Assembly: GCF_042242105.1 (NCBI RefSeq)
Contig: NC_092027.1
Span: forward strand, 11,009,721-11,073,720
Direction: 5' to 3'
DNA: 64,000 nt
Source of the DNA: Pempheris klunzingeri
Taxonomy: Eukaryota > Chordata > Actinopteri > Acropomatiformes > Pempheridae
A program made the position numbers and the translations under genes. This document shows positions 14,993 through 27,800 of the stretch, piece after piece. How positions within the stretch are numbered: position 1 is the stretch's first letter; every line of letters begins with the position of its first letter. The notes below the pieces were generated by a model, which saw only the letters and a program-made list of their open reading frames with translations, was not told where the DNA came from and searched no databases.

Positions 14993-16734
14993 ATGTCTGC
15001 ACTAAACAGAAAGATCATCAGCACTGCATCAGCCCCGGCTGCCATTGGCCCATACAGGTAAGGGAACCTTAAAAACGTGCAAAAGTTTCTATTTATAGCG
15101 ACACGTGGGGCGCAGAGGTTGGTTTATTAAAAGTTTGAGTGAAAGAGAAACACGAGGACGGTCCAATGTTTGATCAGGGGCGGGTCTTAGTGTACAATGA
15201 ACTCACCTGCTTCACTTTGACCCTATAAAAAAGTGCCAAAGTTTAACATTTAGCAGCAGAAGCAGAAGAAGAATCTCAGACAGACAGACAGACAGACAGA
15301 CAGACAGGAGAGTTGAAATGGCAGCTATTCGTCGACAGTTCCCCTACACACCAAAAGCTCCTGTCAGACAGGGAATATACAGGTAAGGATTAATGTCCTG
15401 TGAAATAACTCCATCTGGACTCCAGGTAATTCACACATTTAAAAAAAGAAACAGTGCACCGTTTGCTTTCTAATTAAAATTGGAAAGCAAATGAAATTTG
15501 CTTTAAAATTGAAATTCACAAATGTCATCAGAAATTCTGAAACAAACACAGTGTCCTGTTGAGTTGAATTCAGTCTCTCAAGTGGAGGGGTGTTTCTGCT
15601 CTGGCCAACTGGCTGTCAGTGGGTGGAGTTATTTCACTGCCTCTGATTTAACTCATTTGGATTCAAGGAAAAATCCACCTTAATTCACCTCGACAAAGTT
15701 CTTTGGCCTCCAGCATGAAGTTGCCTTTTCTGTCATTTTGGTGTTTGGTGCTGAAATATTCTCAACCTGCATTTGTTGACTTGATAAACAGACTGTAATG
15801 TAGCACAGACTGAATTTGATTCATGACATTTAGGTTTCAGGGCCATTAGACTGTCACTGAGGTTTTTTAGGTACAGAATACAGAATAGTTTTGAGACAGA
15901 AACAGGCTTTTTGAATGCTTAACAGTTTCTTTAGCACAGGGCTTGTACAAAGACTGAAAAGGTTGGAAAAAGCTTAATTTTAACCGCCATGTTTTCAAGG
16001 TCAGGAACGTGCATGAACTCAAACACTCTCCTTGAAAACAGAAAATTTGATTTTCGACATAATCTATTGTTTCATCGCTCATGTAAACCAAAAATCTTTA
16101 GATATTTGAAATGCAATGATCCTGTCAGCATGTTTGTTTGTCGTCTCCTTGAGTCTGAAAGCAGATAATAATCCTGATCAAAACATACAACCAAAATTAA
16201 TTTGAACAGCTAAAAATTTACACTGCATCCTGTGGGCGTAAAGGAATTCTGTAAACTTTATTTTTTGCTGTTCCATTTATGTTAATAATTTAGAAGTGGC
16301 AATAAAAGCTTAGAGTCTCGACACTTTTCATTTAGGTACCATGAAAGTGCATGAAAAGTTCTTGACTTTTACTCTTTTTGGTGAAGTTCAACAGTCATAC
16401 AGAGACAACTATTTTAAAATCATCATTACAACATGAACATTGAAATCTACACGCTGAGCGTCCATTCATAAGTGAGAAATTAATAAGTATATAAAGCAGA
16501 TTAAGAGAGTGGCTTATTCCTTTAAAACAGAGTAGCAGGTTTTTGCAGCTTATCTTCTCTCTCACATGAACTGAAATGTCCTGCGTCCTCTGTCTCCTGC
16601 TCAGCCAGTCGGTGGTTGTGGACAGAACGATGTACATCTCTGGTCAGCTGGGGATGGACGTGGCCTCTGGTCAGCTGGTCGATGGAGGGGTGCAGGCCCA
16701 GGCCAAGCAGGTGAGGCTCACAGGGACAAATGAC

Positions 16735-16765
<31 letters not shown>

Positions 16766-19700
16766 TGCCATGTGACAGGACATAACCTCACTGCAACATC
16801 TGCCTGTTATTTCAATCGACTTAGAGAGTCCAAAACCGAGCCATCAGTGTCATGTTTTCCCAACATTATGTTTCCAGTAATTTATATTTAAGTAACTTAC
16901 ATTTAAGGTGGTCAGCAGCAGAGCTGTGTGCCACATGTTTTTGACCGCCACAGGGAAATAAACCCTAGTTCGGATAAAACCTGCGAAATAAATTCATGAA
17001 AACACAACATTAAACTGCCAAAGTTTAATCAAAGGATGTTTTCTGAGTGGCTATTAAATCTAAAAGGTGAACAATGGTTATAGAAGGAACATAAACACAG
17101 AAGGTGAGATTAAGTATTGATCGTCAGGGTATCACAGTGTGTCTCCTCCCTCAGGCGCTCATCAATATGGGGGAGATCCTTAAAGCTGCTGGCTGTAACT
17201 ACACCAACGGTGAGATCTGCGTCCTGTTGGGCTGCTGCTCATTTGTTCCACATAATCTGAATGTTCGAACATAACGAACTCTCTGACGGAGTAACCTCTT
17301 TGATTTCAGTGGTGAAGACGACTGTGCTGCTCGCTGACATAAATGACTTCAACAGCGTCAATGAGGTCTACAAAACATGTAAGACTTTGTTACTAATTTC
17401 CATGCTCAGTGCCTGAAGATGATAAACTGTACTGTGTTTTCCTCTCACGCTCTAAATGTGTATAAAAGCAGCCACACAGGGGCGTCCTTTAACCAAGATA
17501 GCCAGAGATGGGGTTGCACTAATGGCAGGTCACAACGCGATCAGCCTGGTTTATTCACTTTACATTAATTATGGGCGATTTGCCTGCACAAACATCTGAG
17601 TCACTTTTTGTCTTGTGACTGGGTCGTGGGTTCATTTTCATCATCAGTCAGCGTGGCTAGTTCCTCCTCATCACTTTCTTTATTCATCTAGACTGTTTTA
17701 ATTGGGACGTTATGATAAAGGAGCTCTTTAAGTGGAGGAAGTAGGTTCCAGGCCTGCATATCGGGCAGAGTTTAGGCTGCTGAAGTGACTTTGAACAAGG
17801 CACCGAATGACCACCAGCTCCAAGAGGAAGCCAAAACACAAATACCTAAATGCTTACAAGCCCTTTATGGAGTCTGGAATGTGCCACTAGAATGATAATA
17901 CACTCTTTGGTTCATTAAAATAAAATAATACATTGATCAATTTCACACTAAATGTAATGTAAACTCACAGTAACAATGACAAAAACATTGTTTATATTCA
18001 CCCATTAATAATTCTATTTCCTTGTTCTGTTTTTAAATGAATTAAGATAAGATAAGATATTCCTTTATTAGTCCCATGATGGGGAAATTTACAATGTCAC
18101 AGCAGACATACAGACATATGTACAGTTATACATTTAAGACAGAGGAAGTATAAAGATATAAACAATATAATATACAGAGGGGGAATATTTAAAAAGGTGA
18201 GGTAAAAAGATGAATAAATATATTGCACATTGATTTTCATTGTAGTGAGTATTGCCAGTTTTGGTGCAGTAACGCCACTATAATGTACACCATTCATGTT
18301 TTAATTTAGAAATTGAAATGCAAAATTAACCGGAATGTTTTGTAATTCCATTTGCTAATGAGTATACATATCATATTCCATATCAGGATTCATTTGATTC
18401 CTGCTTTAGCATTTACAGTTTCCATTTCATGGTCCCGTTCAGTTACACTAAATGTAATTAAAAATACGTATGAATAGTTTTCCATCTAAAAAGCTAGTGA
18501 AATCCAGCCCACAATTATCCAGCTAATATGTTACAACTAAACGCTGTAAAAGTCTGTAATTATTCTAGTGGCCCCCTCCAGGATACATACATGTGTTATT
18601 ATGAGGGGATCTGCTGCCTCATATTTCACCACATCCATCATCCATCAGAAAATGACTGCTGACAGGTGTAGCAGTCGTCTGACAGACAGGCTCACTCAGC
18701 TCTTCGTCCTGTATGAATGCAGCCTCCTCTCACAGGCCGCTCGGTCCGGGCATTTCCTTCTGGATCACAACAGACGGGTGTAATGGAAGCTGCAGTGCCC
18801 AGTGAGTTGTAAATGGACACCGCCGTGCAGGCACACAGATGTAACCCAACACTCCGGGCAAGCTTTGACTCGGGTGTAGGCCGCAGCTCCCGCCTCACTC
18901 CTGACTCTAGTCACCCCCTAAAACACAGACAGGGAACTTTCCCTGACCCTGAGAAGAGGACGGGGAGGACATGTGTCCACTGGGATCCAAAGTCATGTGA
19001 ATCTTAACTGTCCAGGCTGCTGATTAGACTCTCCCTTTTAAGTCAGTTTCAGCTAGCAGCCAAATTTCTGATAAATGTGATTAGTCATGTTTGAAACTGG
19101 AAATGTACCCCGCTTTAAGACTGTCTGCATTGTGTTAAATACCAAAAAGTGTCTTAATGTTGTTAATGTTCCTCCAGATCCTTTACACATTGCCCTTAAA
19201 ACTGCTTATGCTGGTATCTTCATCATGCTTCACTGTTTTTATCTGAGTGTGGCTCTTTTTAAGCATTGTAAGGTGTCCTTGTGTGTCCTGAAAGGCGCCT
19301 TAAAATGAAATATTATTATTATTATTAAAACCTGTAAACTGCATCATGTCTTACCTGGTTTCCCCTTTAGGAACACTTTATTTTAACTGACTCCCAGAGA
19401 TTAATGTGGTGGCTTTTCGATGTGCTGTTGTGTAATTAAATATAATGTAAATGTTCTCCCTTCAGTTTTCAGCAGTAACTTCCCTGCCAGAGCTGCCTAC
19501 CAGGTCGCTGCTCTCCCCAGAGTAAGTGCAAACAAATCTTTACACTAATATACAACTACAGAACAAACACTAGCTAGGTGCATGCTCATTCATTCTTGCG
19601 AAGCATCTTCCATCATCCATGTGCACAGTGTATGAGTGAATATTGTTGTTTGAAGATGAAACAGACCGGCTGAAAGCGGTGCTATCCAGATACATGTGGG

Positions 19701-20797
19701 TGTTCACTTTTAGCCATGCGAGGCTCTCAGGTCCACCTCTGTGGTTCTTTCTCGGCTGGATTATGCAGACGTTAATGTTCCCCTCAGGATGAGCTGTAAT
19801 AACTCCGAAGATCCTCAGACCTTTTCACCCAGAACCATCATCAGGTTTATGATCAATAAACCTGTAGAAAACTCCTTCTTTTAGACGTTCAATCTGCGGC
19901 CTCTGTTGATGCCTTTTTAAGAGGAGACACTACAGGTGAAAAGGGTTTAGATTTTAAACTAATAGATATCACCATCAACATTCTCCAGTCTGTCACTTGC
20001 ATTAAGACAATTATTTTTTTGTATGACATTTGCATGTATGCAAATGAGGCATTACATAATTTATATGTTATTATTTTATGAGCATTATTCAACTTTTCCA
20101 GAACTGAGGTCTGAACACTGGATTAAGCTACGATCAAAATGACATATTACAGTCAAAAGTTTGTACAGAGGAAATGTTTTTTTTTTTATCACTCTGTACA
20201 TCACAAAAAATTGTCAACTGACATATTAAAAAAAAAAAAAAAAAAGCCATGTTTTTAAATAAATGTTATGTAAATGAGGCTGTGAATGATATGCGAACAA
20301 ACGCCTCTTTGAAAAACCTTTATTTTATAAATGGATGTAAAATTGCAATGTTTGGTTTGTTTAAGGGCCACTGGAGTGGAGATTTCTTTATGAATCAGTA
20401 GCGTCGTCATTGTGGGACTTCGTGCTTCAGGGAGATTTTTTCCTCTCAAACACACCACACCCTCCCTGCTCCCAGGCTACCCAGATTACTACTGAAATTT
20501 TCTCGCTAACCTCTAGTGGTATGAATCCACCTAGATATTTAGGGTTTTTTGTAGTAAAGGTTTTGTAGGTTTGCAGATGAAAAGAATTTGATTTGTGATG
20601 CTCCCAGCATTTAAAATTCAGCATCTGTTTTCAGAGTCCCAATACAAAGTGCTAGCTTATTGGACGATACTGTGTTGTTGTATTCCTCTCTCCCACATTC
20701 CTTCCTTTTCTATGTCCTCAATGTCTCTTTTTCTCTCCAGGGTGGGCTGGTGGAAATTGAGGCAGTTGCTGTTCTCGGTCCTCTCTCAGACTCCTGA
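14993..20797 (+). CDS. rida: 2-iminobutanoate/2-iminopropanoate deaminase (RidA)
   Basis: Six coding exons, 14993-15057, 16605-16710, 17155-17209, 17310-17378, 19466-19521 and 20741-20797, sum to 408 bases, 135 residues, against 137 in human. The product starts MSALNRKIISTASAPAAIGP and continues YSQSVVVDRTMYISGQLGMD. It keeps the family landmarks: the Tyr-Ser-Gln after the N-terminal arm, the carboxylate-binding Arg in SNFPARAAYQ, and the Glu in VEIEAVAVLGPL. RidA forms a trimer and hydrolyses reactive enamine/imine intermediates of amino-acid breakdown; it is abundant in liver of other vertebrates. A second, in-phase first exon lies at 15318-15382. AATAAA near 21199 fits the 3' end, about 100 bases from the likely 3' end of the convergent erich5. 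Confidence 0.95.
15102..15230 (+). promoter_or_regulatory. Promoter of rida exon 1b
   Basis: TATAAAA stands at 15224-15230, directly after TTCACTTTGACCC (15211-15223). Reversed, that is GGGTCAAAGTGAA, close to a DR1/HNF4-type nuclear receptor site. An E-box CACGTG is at 15102-15107. A TATA promoter with an HNF4-like site would fit liver expression, but factor binding is inferred. Confidence 0.5.
15278..15308 (+). repeat. (GACA)n microsatellite in the exon 1b leader
   Basis: About seven uninterrupted CAGA/GACA units end ten bases before the exon 1b ATG. They would be transcribed in the 5' leader if the TATA box at 15224 is used. Confidence 0.9.
15318..15382 (+). CDS. rida: Alternative first coding exon of rida (exon 1b)
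   Basis: ATG opens a 65-base exon, exactly the length of exon 1a, ending TACAG|GTAAGG in the same phase as exon 1a (TACAG|GTAAGG). It encodes MAAIRRQFPYTPKAPVRQGI plus Tyr and the shared split Ser codon. Ungapped, it matches exon 1a at 9 of 22 residues (M, A, R, T, A-P, G, Y, S), so it looks like a tandem duplicate of the exon. It has several Arg/Lys and no acidic residue, a pattern that could act as a mitochondrial presequence; that is inference. Spliced to exon 2 it would give a 135-residue protein. A TATA box lies 94 bases upstream of the ATG. Confidence 0.75.
16734..16766 (+). repeat. (GAT)n microsatellite in rida intron 2
   Basis: A run of GAT trinucleotides starts 24 bases past the exon 2 donor. 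Confidence 0.9.
18045..18200 (-). mobile_element. LINE 3' tail (minus orientation)
   Basis: AAGATAAGATAAGATATTCC, then TTTATTAGTCCCATGATGGG and GAAATTTACAATGTCACAGC, is a very common teleost non-LTR retrotransposon 3' end read backwards. A related copy is at 50290-50420. It lies in rida intron 4. The right limit is approximate and no reverse-transcriptase part remains. Confidence 0.55.
19610..19700 (+). repeat. Fragment of a common teleost interspersed repeat
   Basis: GTGTATGAGTGAATATTG followed by AGACCGGCTGAAAGCGGTGC and TATCCAGATAC resembles the end of a fish repeat that normally reads through AGAAAAGCGCTATATAAATAC. The copy is short and diverged. Confidence 0.3.
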
Positions 20798-21989
20798 CTA
20801 ACCGGCAACATCACAAACAAGTTGTAGTTTAACCATTTAGTGACCTTTATAGTCTAGTGGAAGCTTTATTGTTTCCCCAGATGACACATGAAAGACTTTC
20901 TTTTTCTGTATAGTCTGGTTATAGTATATATATATATGTTTCTCTCCTCCAGCCACTTCTGAAGTATTGTCAGTATTTTAACACTTCAGATTAAAACCCT
21001 TAACAACAGAGCAGTGTTTACTTCATCTGCATTTGTGGCTAATGTTAATTTCAGCCATGACTCACTGTAAAACAAAGCATAATGATGAAGTGGGATTGCA
21101 TCTGTACAGCCAGCCTAACATTCCTCGCTCACAGTGGTATCTAAAGTTTGGTTTTCTTCCAGAAAAATGTATTAACATTTGAAGTGCAGCTCTGTCTAAT
21201 AAAAAATGCAGTAAAGCCTCAGATCCTAGAACAGTTATTTCCACCCTAAAACATCACATCCAACATACACATTCATCCTGATTTTAGATATTAAAGACAT
21301 TTTAAATGTGGTATTTTTTTATTTTTTGACAGCTCATAGCTTATTAAAGATTTCAGGTTGTCTTCCCAGAGAGAAATCATGACACATCAGAAACAAAAAG
21401 GTCTCACATGTACTCTCATGTCATTCATGCTCTTACATTAATGTTTAAAATGAGTTGGAGAGCCTCAAAGTATCGGCTCTTCATTTTCGTTACAAACGGT
21501 GTTGTAAAATCAAAGCCAGCTACCCGAAAAGAATATAATTCCTTAAATCAAATGTGTTTTGGCTTTGGTTTTCTTAGAATTATAATTTTATAGAAAAGGT
21601 AAAGAATGGATTCTTCTAATGCTCGAGTTAATAAAGACATATATGATGTTTCAGAAAATCTATTTATAAAATTTCAATGTGGATAACAAATAGGAATTTC
21701 AAGTTATTCTGACATCCTCTGAAAATAAACACACCCACTAAGTGCTGTAGATCTCTATATACAGTTTGCGAGCAGAAATTGCAGCCATACACCATCTTGA
21801 GGAGACGAAGGCACGGTGATGACTGAGGAGCCCTGACTGAAAGCGGTTATCACAGGGTCTGCATCTTGGCAACGAGGCGATGTCTTTCACACGCAAACGC
21901 ACGCCTGCACATACTTTCACTCATGCATACAAACAAGGTGAGACACTTCAGACAAATTCATTCATCTGTGCAGTGGCTCATTCTGCACT

Positions 21990-24832
21990 TCACTCACTGG
22001 GAGCTGAAAAGAGACCGAAAGGAAACATGTTAGCGTGGTACAGACACTTATGTGACGTCATGTTGGCATTACAGCGCTCCGATACTCACCTGGTGCCTCC
22101 TCTTTTTTGGGTCCTGAATCAGTTGCTGTGGCCTCTGTTTAGAAAGAGAGAAATTTGTACATGTGAACAACAGACGTAATCACGTTTAAAGGCCGGCTCA
22201 TCTGCGGCACTGTAGGTGTGACGTGAAACACTCTCTTTCCTTAGATAGTGTCCTACTTGCTCTTTATAAGCCACAGAACCCAATCTGAGCAGTTTCAGTG
22301 GGAACTATAGTTTGGTTGAAAGTGCTCACAACAAAGTCTGGATTGTCTGACATACAACTATTGAGTTTTTAACATGAGCACCACAAATGCAATTTTATCC
22401 ACCTCCATTGCATTGGGGTTGAATTTTGGAACTATATCTCAAAACATGGACAAATAAAACTAGAAACTACCTTTACGGAAAGATACAGTTCAAGGTAAGT
22501 GAGTACAGGTGGTTATCTGTAATTTGGGTGAAGTGACCCTTTAGGACCAGTGTTGCAGTTTTGGACTGTACTGAGACTCCACAACAACAAAACATTAAAT
22601 ATTTAATAGCCTCTAATCCAAAGGTTTGAAATCACGTCACTGATGAGGAGAAACACACATTTATGTTCAATTGCATTCGTCGTGACTTTTCTAATCAAAG
22701 GCTTGATTATTTCCACCAAATCGATCTCAGACCACTGACACATCCAGAAGTGGATGAGCTGCTGTGTCCGCTCAGCTAATGCGACACTCGATCCTCTCTC
22801 GTCACTGGCTGTGAAACGGAGGCTCAGCGGGCCTGACATCGTTCGTGGTCAGTGGAAGCCCTATATGTGTTGGCATGCTCTAGTTTCTCTGTGGATTCAG
22901 ATTGCACCTTAATGACACCACGGTGACAACAAAGTGTTGACAACACACACACAGACTGTGGTCAGGCTTGAACCAAGGGTGAGTCAAGTTGGACACCAGT
23001 GGGGGTCGAGATCAAGTGATGACAAAGGTCAACGAGTGTACTGACTATTTTTTGACTAGATTAGGTGAAAAATTGAAAAATCTGTATTTTTAAATCAATT
23101 AAGTGAACTTAATCGGTGTGAGGAACAACTGTGAGAAACAGCTTGTTGTGCTATTCCCTCTTTCTATTCAGATTTTGCTGCAGTAGATCTGTTGGATTAA
23201 ACTTAAAGTAGGGGGCTATTTGCAGTAAATGTTCCTAAAATAAACCTCAGATGACTTTGGACCCTGACAGTATTAACATAGTTTTAGTTCAATGAACTTA
23301 TGCATTAAAGAAGGAACGGCACCTGCACAGGATGACGGCCTAAATAACATCTTCTCATTAAGTGTGAGAATGAAGTTGAATGATTCAGGCAGGAAAGTGT
23401 CACAGCTTCAGCTCTAACGGTATGGGGAGACAATAACAATAGAAAAACAACATGTTTGAAGGCAACATGCAGATTATTAAAAATGTGTTTCTCCTATTGC
23501 ATACACAGTGTATTGGCTTTGCTGCCTTGTCTGTCTGTCTTTGATGGCCTGTGTTACAGTGTTGGACACTTTGCATTACACAAAGAGGCAAGTGACAAGT
23601 TGAACTCTTGAATTTGCATGATGAAGCAATAAGTGATAATGATTGCAATGAATTTAAAGCTGCACTATCATGCAGCTCCCTGTGGAGCACTTCCATGTAT
23701 AGATGATCATTTAGAGTCAAGAGTGCAGACAGGCTTTGACTTTGCAGACCTGCAGTTGTTCTGAATCGCTCTCGTGGGAATTTAGAGCAGGGATCATTAT
23801 GCTGCACTCGCTAATTTCTAATTCAGCACATCCCCCTGCTACTAGAGCACTGTCTTAGGTGTGGTAATGTCCTCCAGACTTTTAACCTTACAGGCATCCT
23901 GACAATACTGAGTGCTAAGTGTGGGAGGAGATGTTCATGCTGTCTCCTAACAACAGAACTGCCTTGGCTACACAAACATGCAATAACATCCGACCCTGTT
24001 TGTGCACTATTATACAAATTCTCAAAATGCTACACGAATCAAGAGCTGATCCTGGGCCGACCAGGTTAAAGACCATGAACGACAGCTGCTATCAATCTAT
24101 CATTTATTTTGTTACTTCAGCAAAACTGTCACGCCAAGCTAGCTCTATGGTCTATAGCCGTTAACAGCAGTTACAACCTCAACAGACAATAGTTACAGAT
24201 CAACAGACTGCTCAGGCATGAGTCCATGCTACACATATACACTGCCTAAAAGAGAAACATATTCTAAATGCGTTTTCAAATAAGTTCTTTAAGAGTGCAG
24301 CTCAGTGAAAAGATTCCTCTGTGTGTTCAAATATGAATAAAATTAGAGTAATATTAATATAATTCATACAACAATGAAAATAATTCAATAATTCATTGTT
24401 ACCTGGTTTCGTAAACTCAACCCACTCAACTCACACCCAGTCAAGACAGGTTATTAGACACTAACTAAATAATCAGATGTGTCACTTATAAGCACATTCC
24501 TGGGGCCACCCTGGCGTCTTCATTAAAGTCCAAAGTTATTTCTGTGTGTTGTTGGACACCACCTGGTTACCACCATTGCAGTGGGACTGTGGAGGGTCTG
24601 GGGAAAAGATGGGCACTGTGGCAGCTGTGCTCACCGGGTCACTGTGCAAGAGGCGGAGCAGTGCTCAGGTTACTGTTGGCCTACGGGAGCAATTGTACAT
24701 TTTGTCCCCTCCCTCTGTGTCAAACACAGATATTGTGACTATTGTTTTCTGCCAACAGCTTTGAATGAGCCGTTTCACTGGTGTAGTGTTTTCTTATTAT
24801 AGGAAACTGCAAGTTGATGAGGCACACACACG

Positions 24833-24898
<66 letters not shown>

Positions 24899-27800
24899 CA
24901 GATAAATACACACACACAGGTATGGAGCTCAGTCATTATCAGCTTTGTAACTTTGTTTTGTCAGTATGATAGATAATCTCACCAGAGCATCATCGTGTTA
25001 CTGAGATAGTTCATGGTTTGCATAGAAAATAAAGCTTATGAAAAATAATACACACCTAGAGGCTTGCAAAGACTCAGCTAAAAGCTTTACAGTGGCCATT
25101 TTGCAGAAACAAAGTGGGGTTGGTCAGCAAAAAAGGTAGACAGATGTATAAATGACAGATAGACAGGTGGACGGATGTAGAAACGGGCCAAATCTAGTCT
25201 GTGAATGAATTTCTATTATCACTCCAGCATACCTTGCTCAGGCGCTGCAGCTGCAGGCTCTGGGGAACTCGCTGCTGTATCTGCTTTGCTGTCTGCTGCT
25301 GCCGGAGCTTCGGCAGGTGCTGCTGCTGCTTCTGCCGGTGCTGCGGCCTCCGAAGATGGACTGGCTTCAGCAGGCTTAGGCTCCTCTCCTGCAGGTGAAG
25401 CTGCAGATGTTGCGGCTGCAGCAGGTTTATCTGCCGGCTTAGCATCGCCACCTTCAGCGGGTGTCTGGTCTGGAATAGTTTCACTGTCCTCAGCTACTTT
25501 GCCATTCTCACTGGCTGCGCCTGTCAGGAACACAAGCATCAGTAAAGTCACAGATCACACAGTGATCCGAACATTCAAAAAGGCAGCTTGAACATAATAT
25601 AAAAATAATATCTAAAATATAAAACTGATTCTAATTTACTGTTGATCTACTAAGACCACTGTAACATCTACAGAATTCATGAATCACTCAATGTCTTTTT
25701 CTTGACAATTTCACTAAATACTTTCAAGTCAAACATGCCTGTTTTAATACATCAGAGTATATCTGAATAAAAGTGCATGAATTGCGTTCCATATTGTTGC
25801 AGTTCACAGTATTAAGATCGAAAAGGCAAAATCTTTCAATGTAATAAAGATGAGAAACATTTTCCTGTTTATATAAGACACAAGATAAGTGTGTGGCAAG
25901 CTGTGACAATTTATCATGTGAGGCACAGCACCTTTATAACACAGTGTGACAACAGGGATCAAGACAGGATGGTATTTGTTTTCACTGGGGGTACCTATTG
26001 TAATTATGTCTGCTTTGGGTTAAAACGTTGGCTTAGACGCCAACCACATTGCTGGTTTGAGTCCAAACTGCTGGTTTACTGTTATCTTTCTACTATGTTT
26101 TAGTAAAAATGCCCCACAAAATATTTGAAGAAAAAGTCACTTCACACCTCACATCATTTGCAGAATGTTCAGACAGTACAAGTGGAGCAGACACTGAGGA
26201 TGTACAGTATCTGTGGCAAAAAGCACAATCATATTTCAATATATATCTGTTTATCTTGTGATTAACACCATCCTGTTTCATACCCTGAGAATTGAGCTAG
26301 TGTTAGAATAAGAGTCTTATGCAGGCCTAAAATCCAAGATCAAACACCAGTCTCTGACCCCTGGACCATGCAAAGCTATACCACTTTCACCCAAAAAAGC
26401 AAGACCAATGAGAGTGTGTGCACTTCTCTAAAAACAAGCATAGACTGCTGCTATTTGCCACAGATCACTGGGGAGGAAGTAAAAAAAGAGACCTCCATGG
26501 GCGCATTATTGGAAGCACAAAGGGTTAATCATTATGTGGATTGTTGTTACCAAACATTAACATCCTCATAGCACACAGTTCTCGGCTGTGTGAACGGGTT
26601 ACCATGTGTTAAATGATATTGTGTATGACTTCCTTTAGACTTTTTGTTCCTGAAGGATTTGCATTGCAAGGATTTGCATGAGTCAGAGAAGTCTTGACTG
26701 ATGACCTTCTTTGTTTATATAAGTGAGATGTCTCAACTCCAAATGGGAACATTTTGCATATTTATCACTATAGTTTTCTTTAAAAGTATCATATTCTTTA
26801 AGTATTTGTTGTTGCTGTTAAGCCTGCCAACAGTTTCTACAATATTAAATGAAATACTTTCTAATAGTGATGAATTAGTACATCCTGTTTTGTCAGATGA
26901 AGGGCGCTGACTTAAGAGTGACACTCCTGCATAGTTTAAGAAATGAATGAACCTCGGGTTAATGAATGTCACCCTTCTTCTTTCTTTGGAGCCACAAGTA
27001 GCCTCAGGAGAAAAAAATGAGCCACATGCAAAAGGTGGTCAAAGGACAAATTTCCATCTGACCTCTAAGACGACAGTAACAGGAACACTTTGCTGTTCAG
27101 CGTCATTCAGATGATAAACCAAAGTCTGCAGCTCTGCTATCGTCTGCTGACAATAATGACGAGATACTTCATTGGGAAACTCTCTTTTCGCTAGTCCCCT
27201 CAACAGGAAGGTCAGAGGTCACGATCAGCTGCATGACATGAGCCTAAACGCACTTAAGTAGATCAGTGGCAGTTTCTCGGCTCACTACATGACTCTACGT
27301 CTATTCGTTTCAGCGTATTCACTTAAGTGAGCGTACATTCATGTGTCTTTTATTCTTTCATTGCCCTAACAGGCCTGTAATATCCCTTTAAGCGATGCAA
27401 AGAGCAAGAGACGTTTGCTCAGAGGTGGCCCTGCTTAGTGAATCTTTCACCTGTTTGTCACCTACTTGTTCATCGACTTCTGTCAGAACAGCAAAGTGGC
27501 ATTTAATGTGATCGTACACAACATTTGACAGCCCCTAATGGTTTATCATTTTTTAATTCCTAACGCTGCTAAATGCAAAAGCAGGATCCAGTGTTGGTGT
27601 TTTACCTTGAAGCGTGTGCTCGTTTGCACCACAGCCGGGCCATCGCTGACCCACTACAACAAAGGAGTGTCTAAAGAGGCTTCTCCATTTCCTATTGAAA
27701 CCGTAGACTGTCACCAAATCTGCTGTCATGCCACTGTCTCTCTCAGGGAGGACAGAGCCAGAGACCCCTGTTAAATAACCGCAATAAACTTTCCCATCCT

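Noticed and set aside
25205-25591. Alanine-rich 128-codon plus-strand frame
   Set aside because: It is antisense to erich5 exon 2; GCN-rich repeats read as Ala/Ser/Gly on the other strand.
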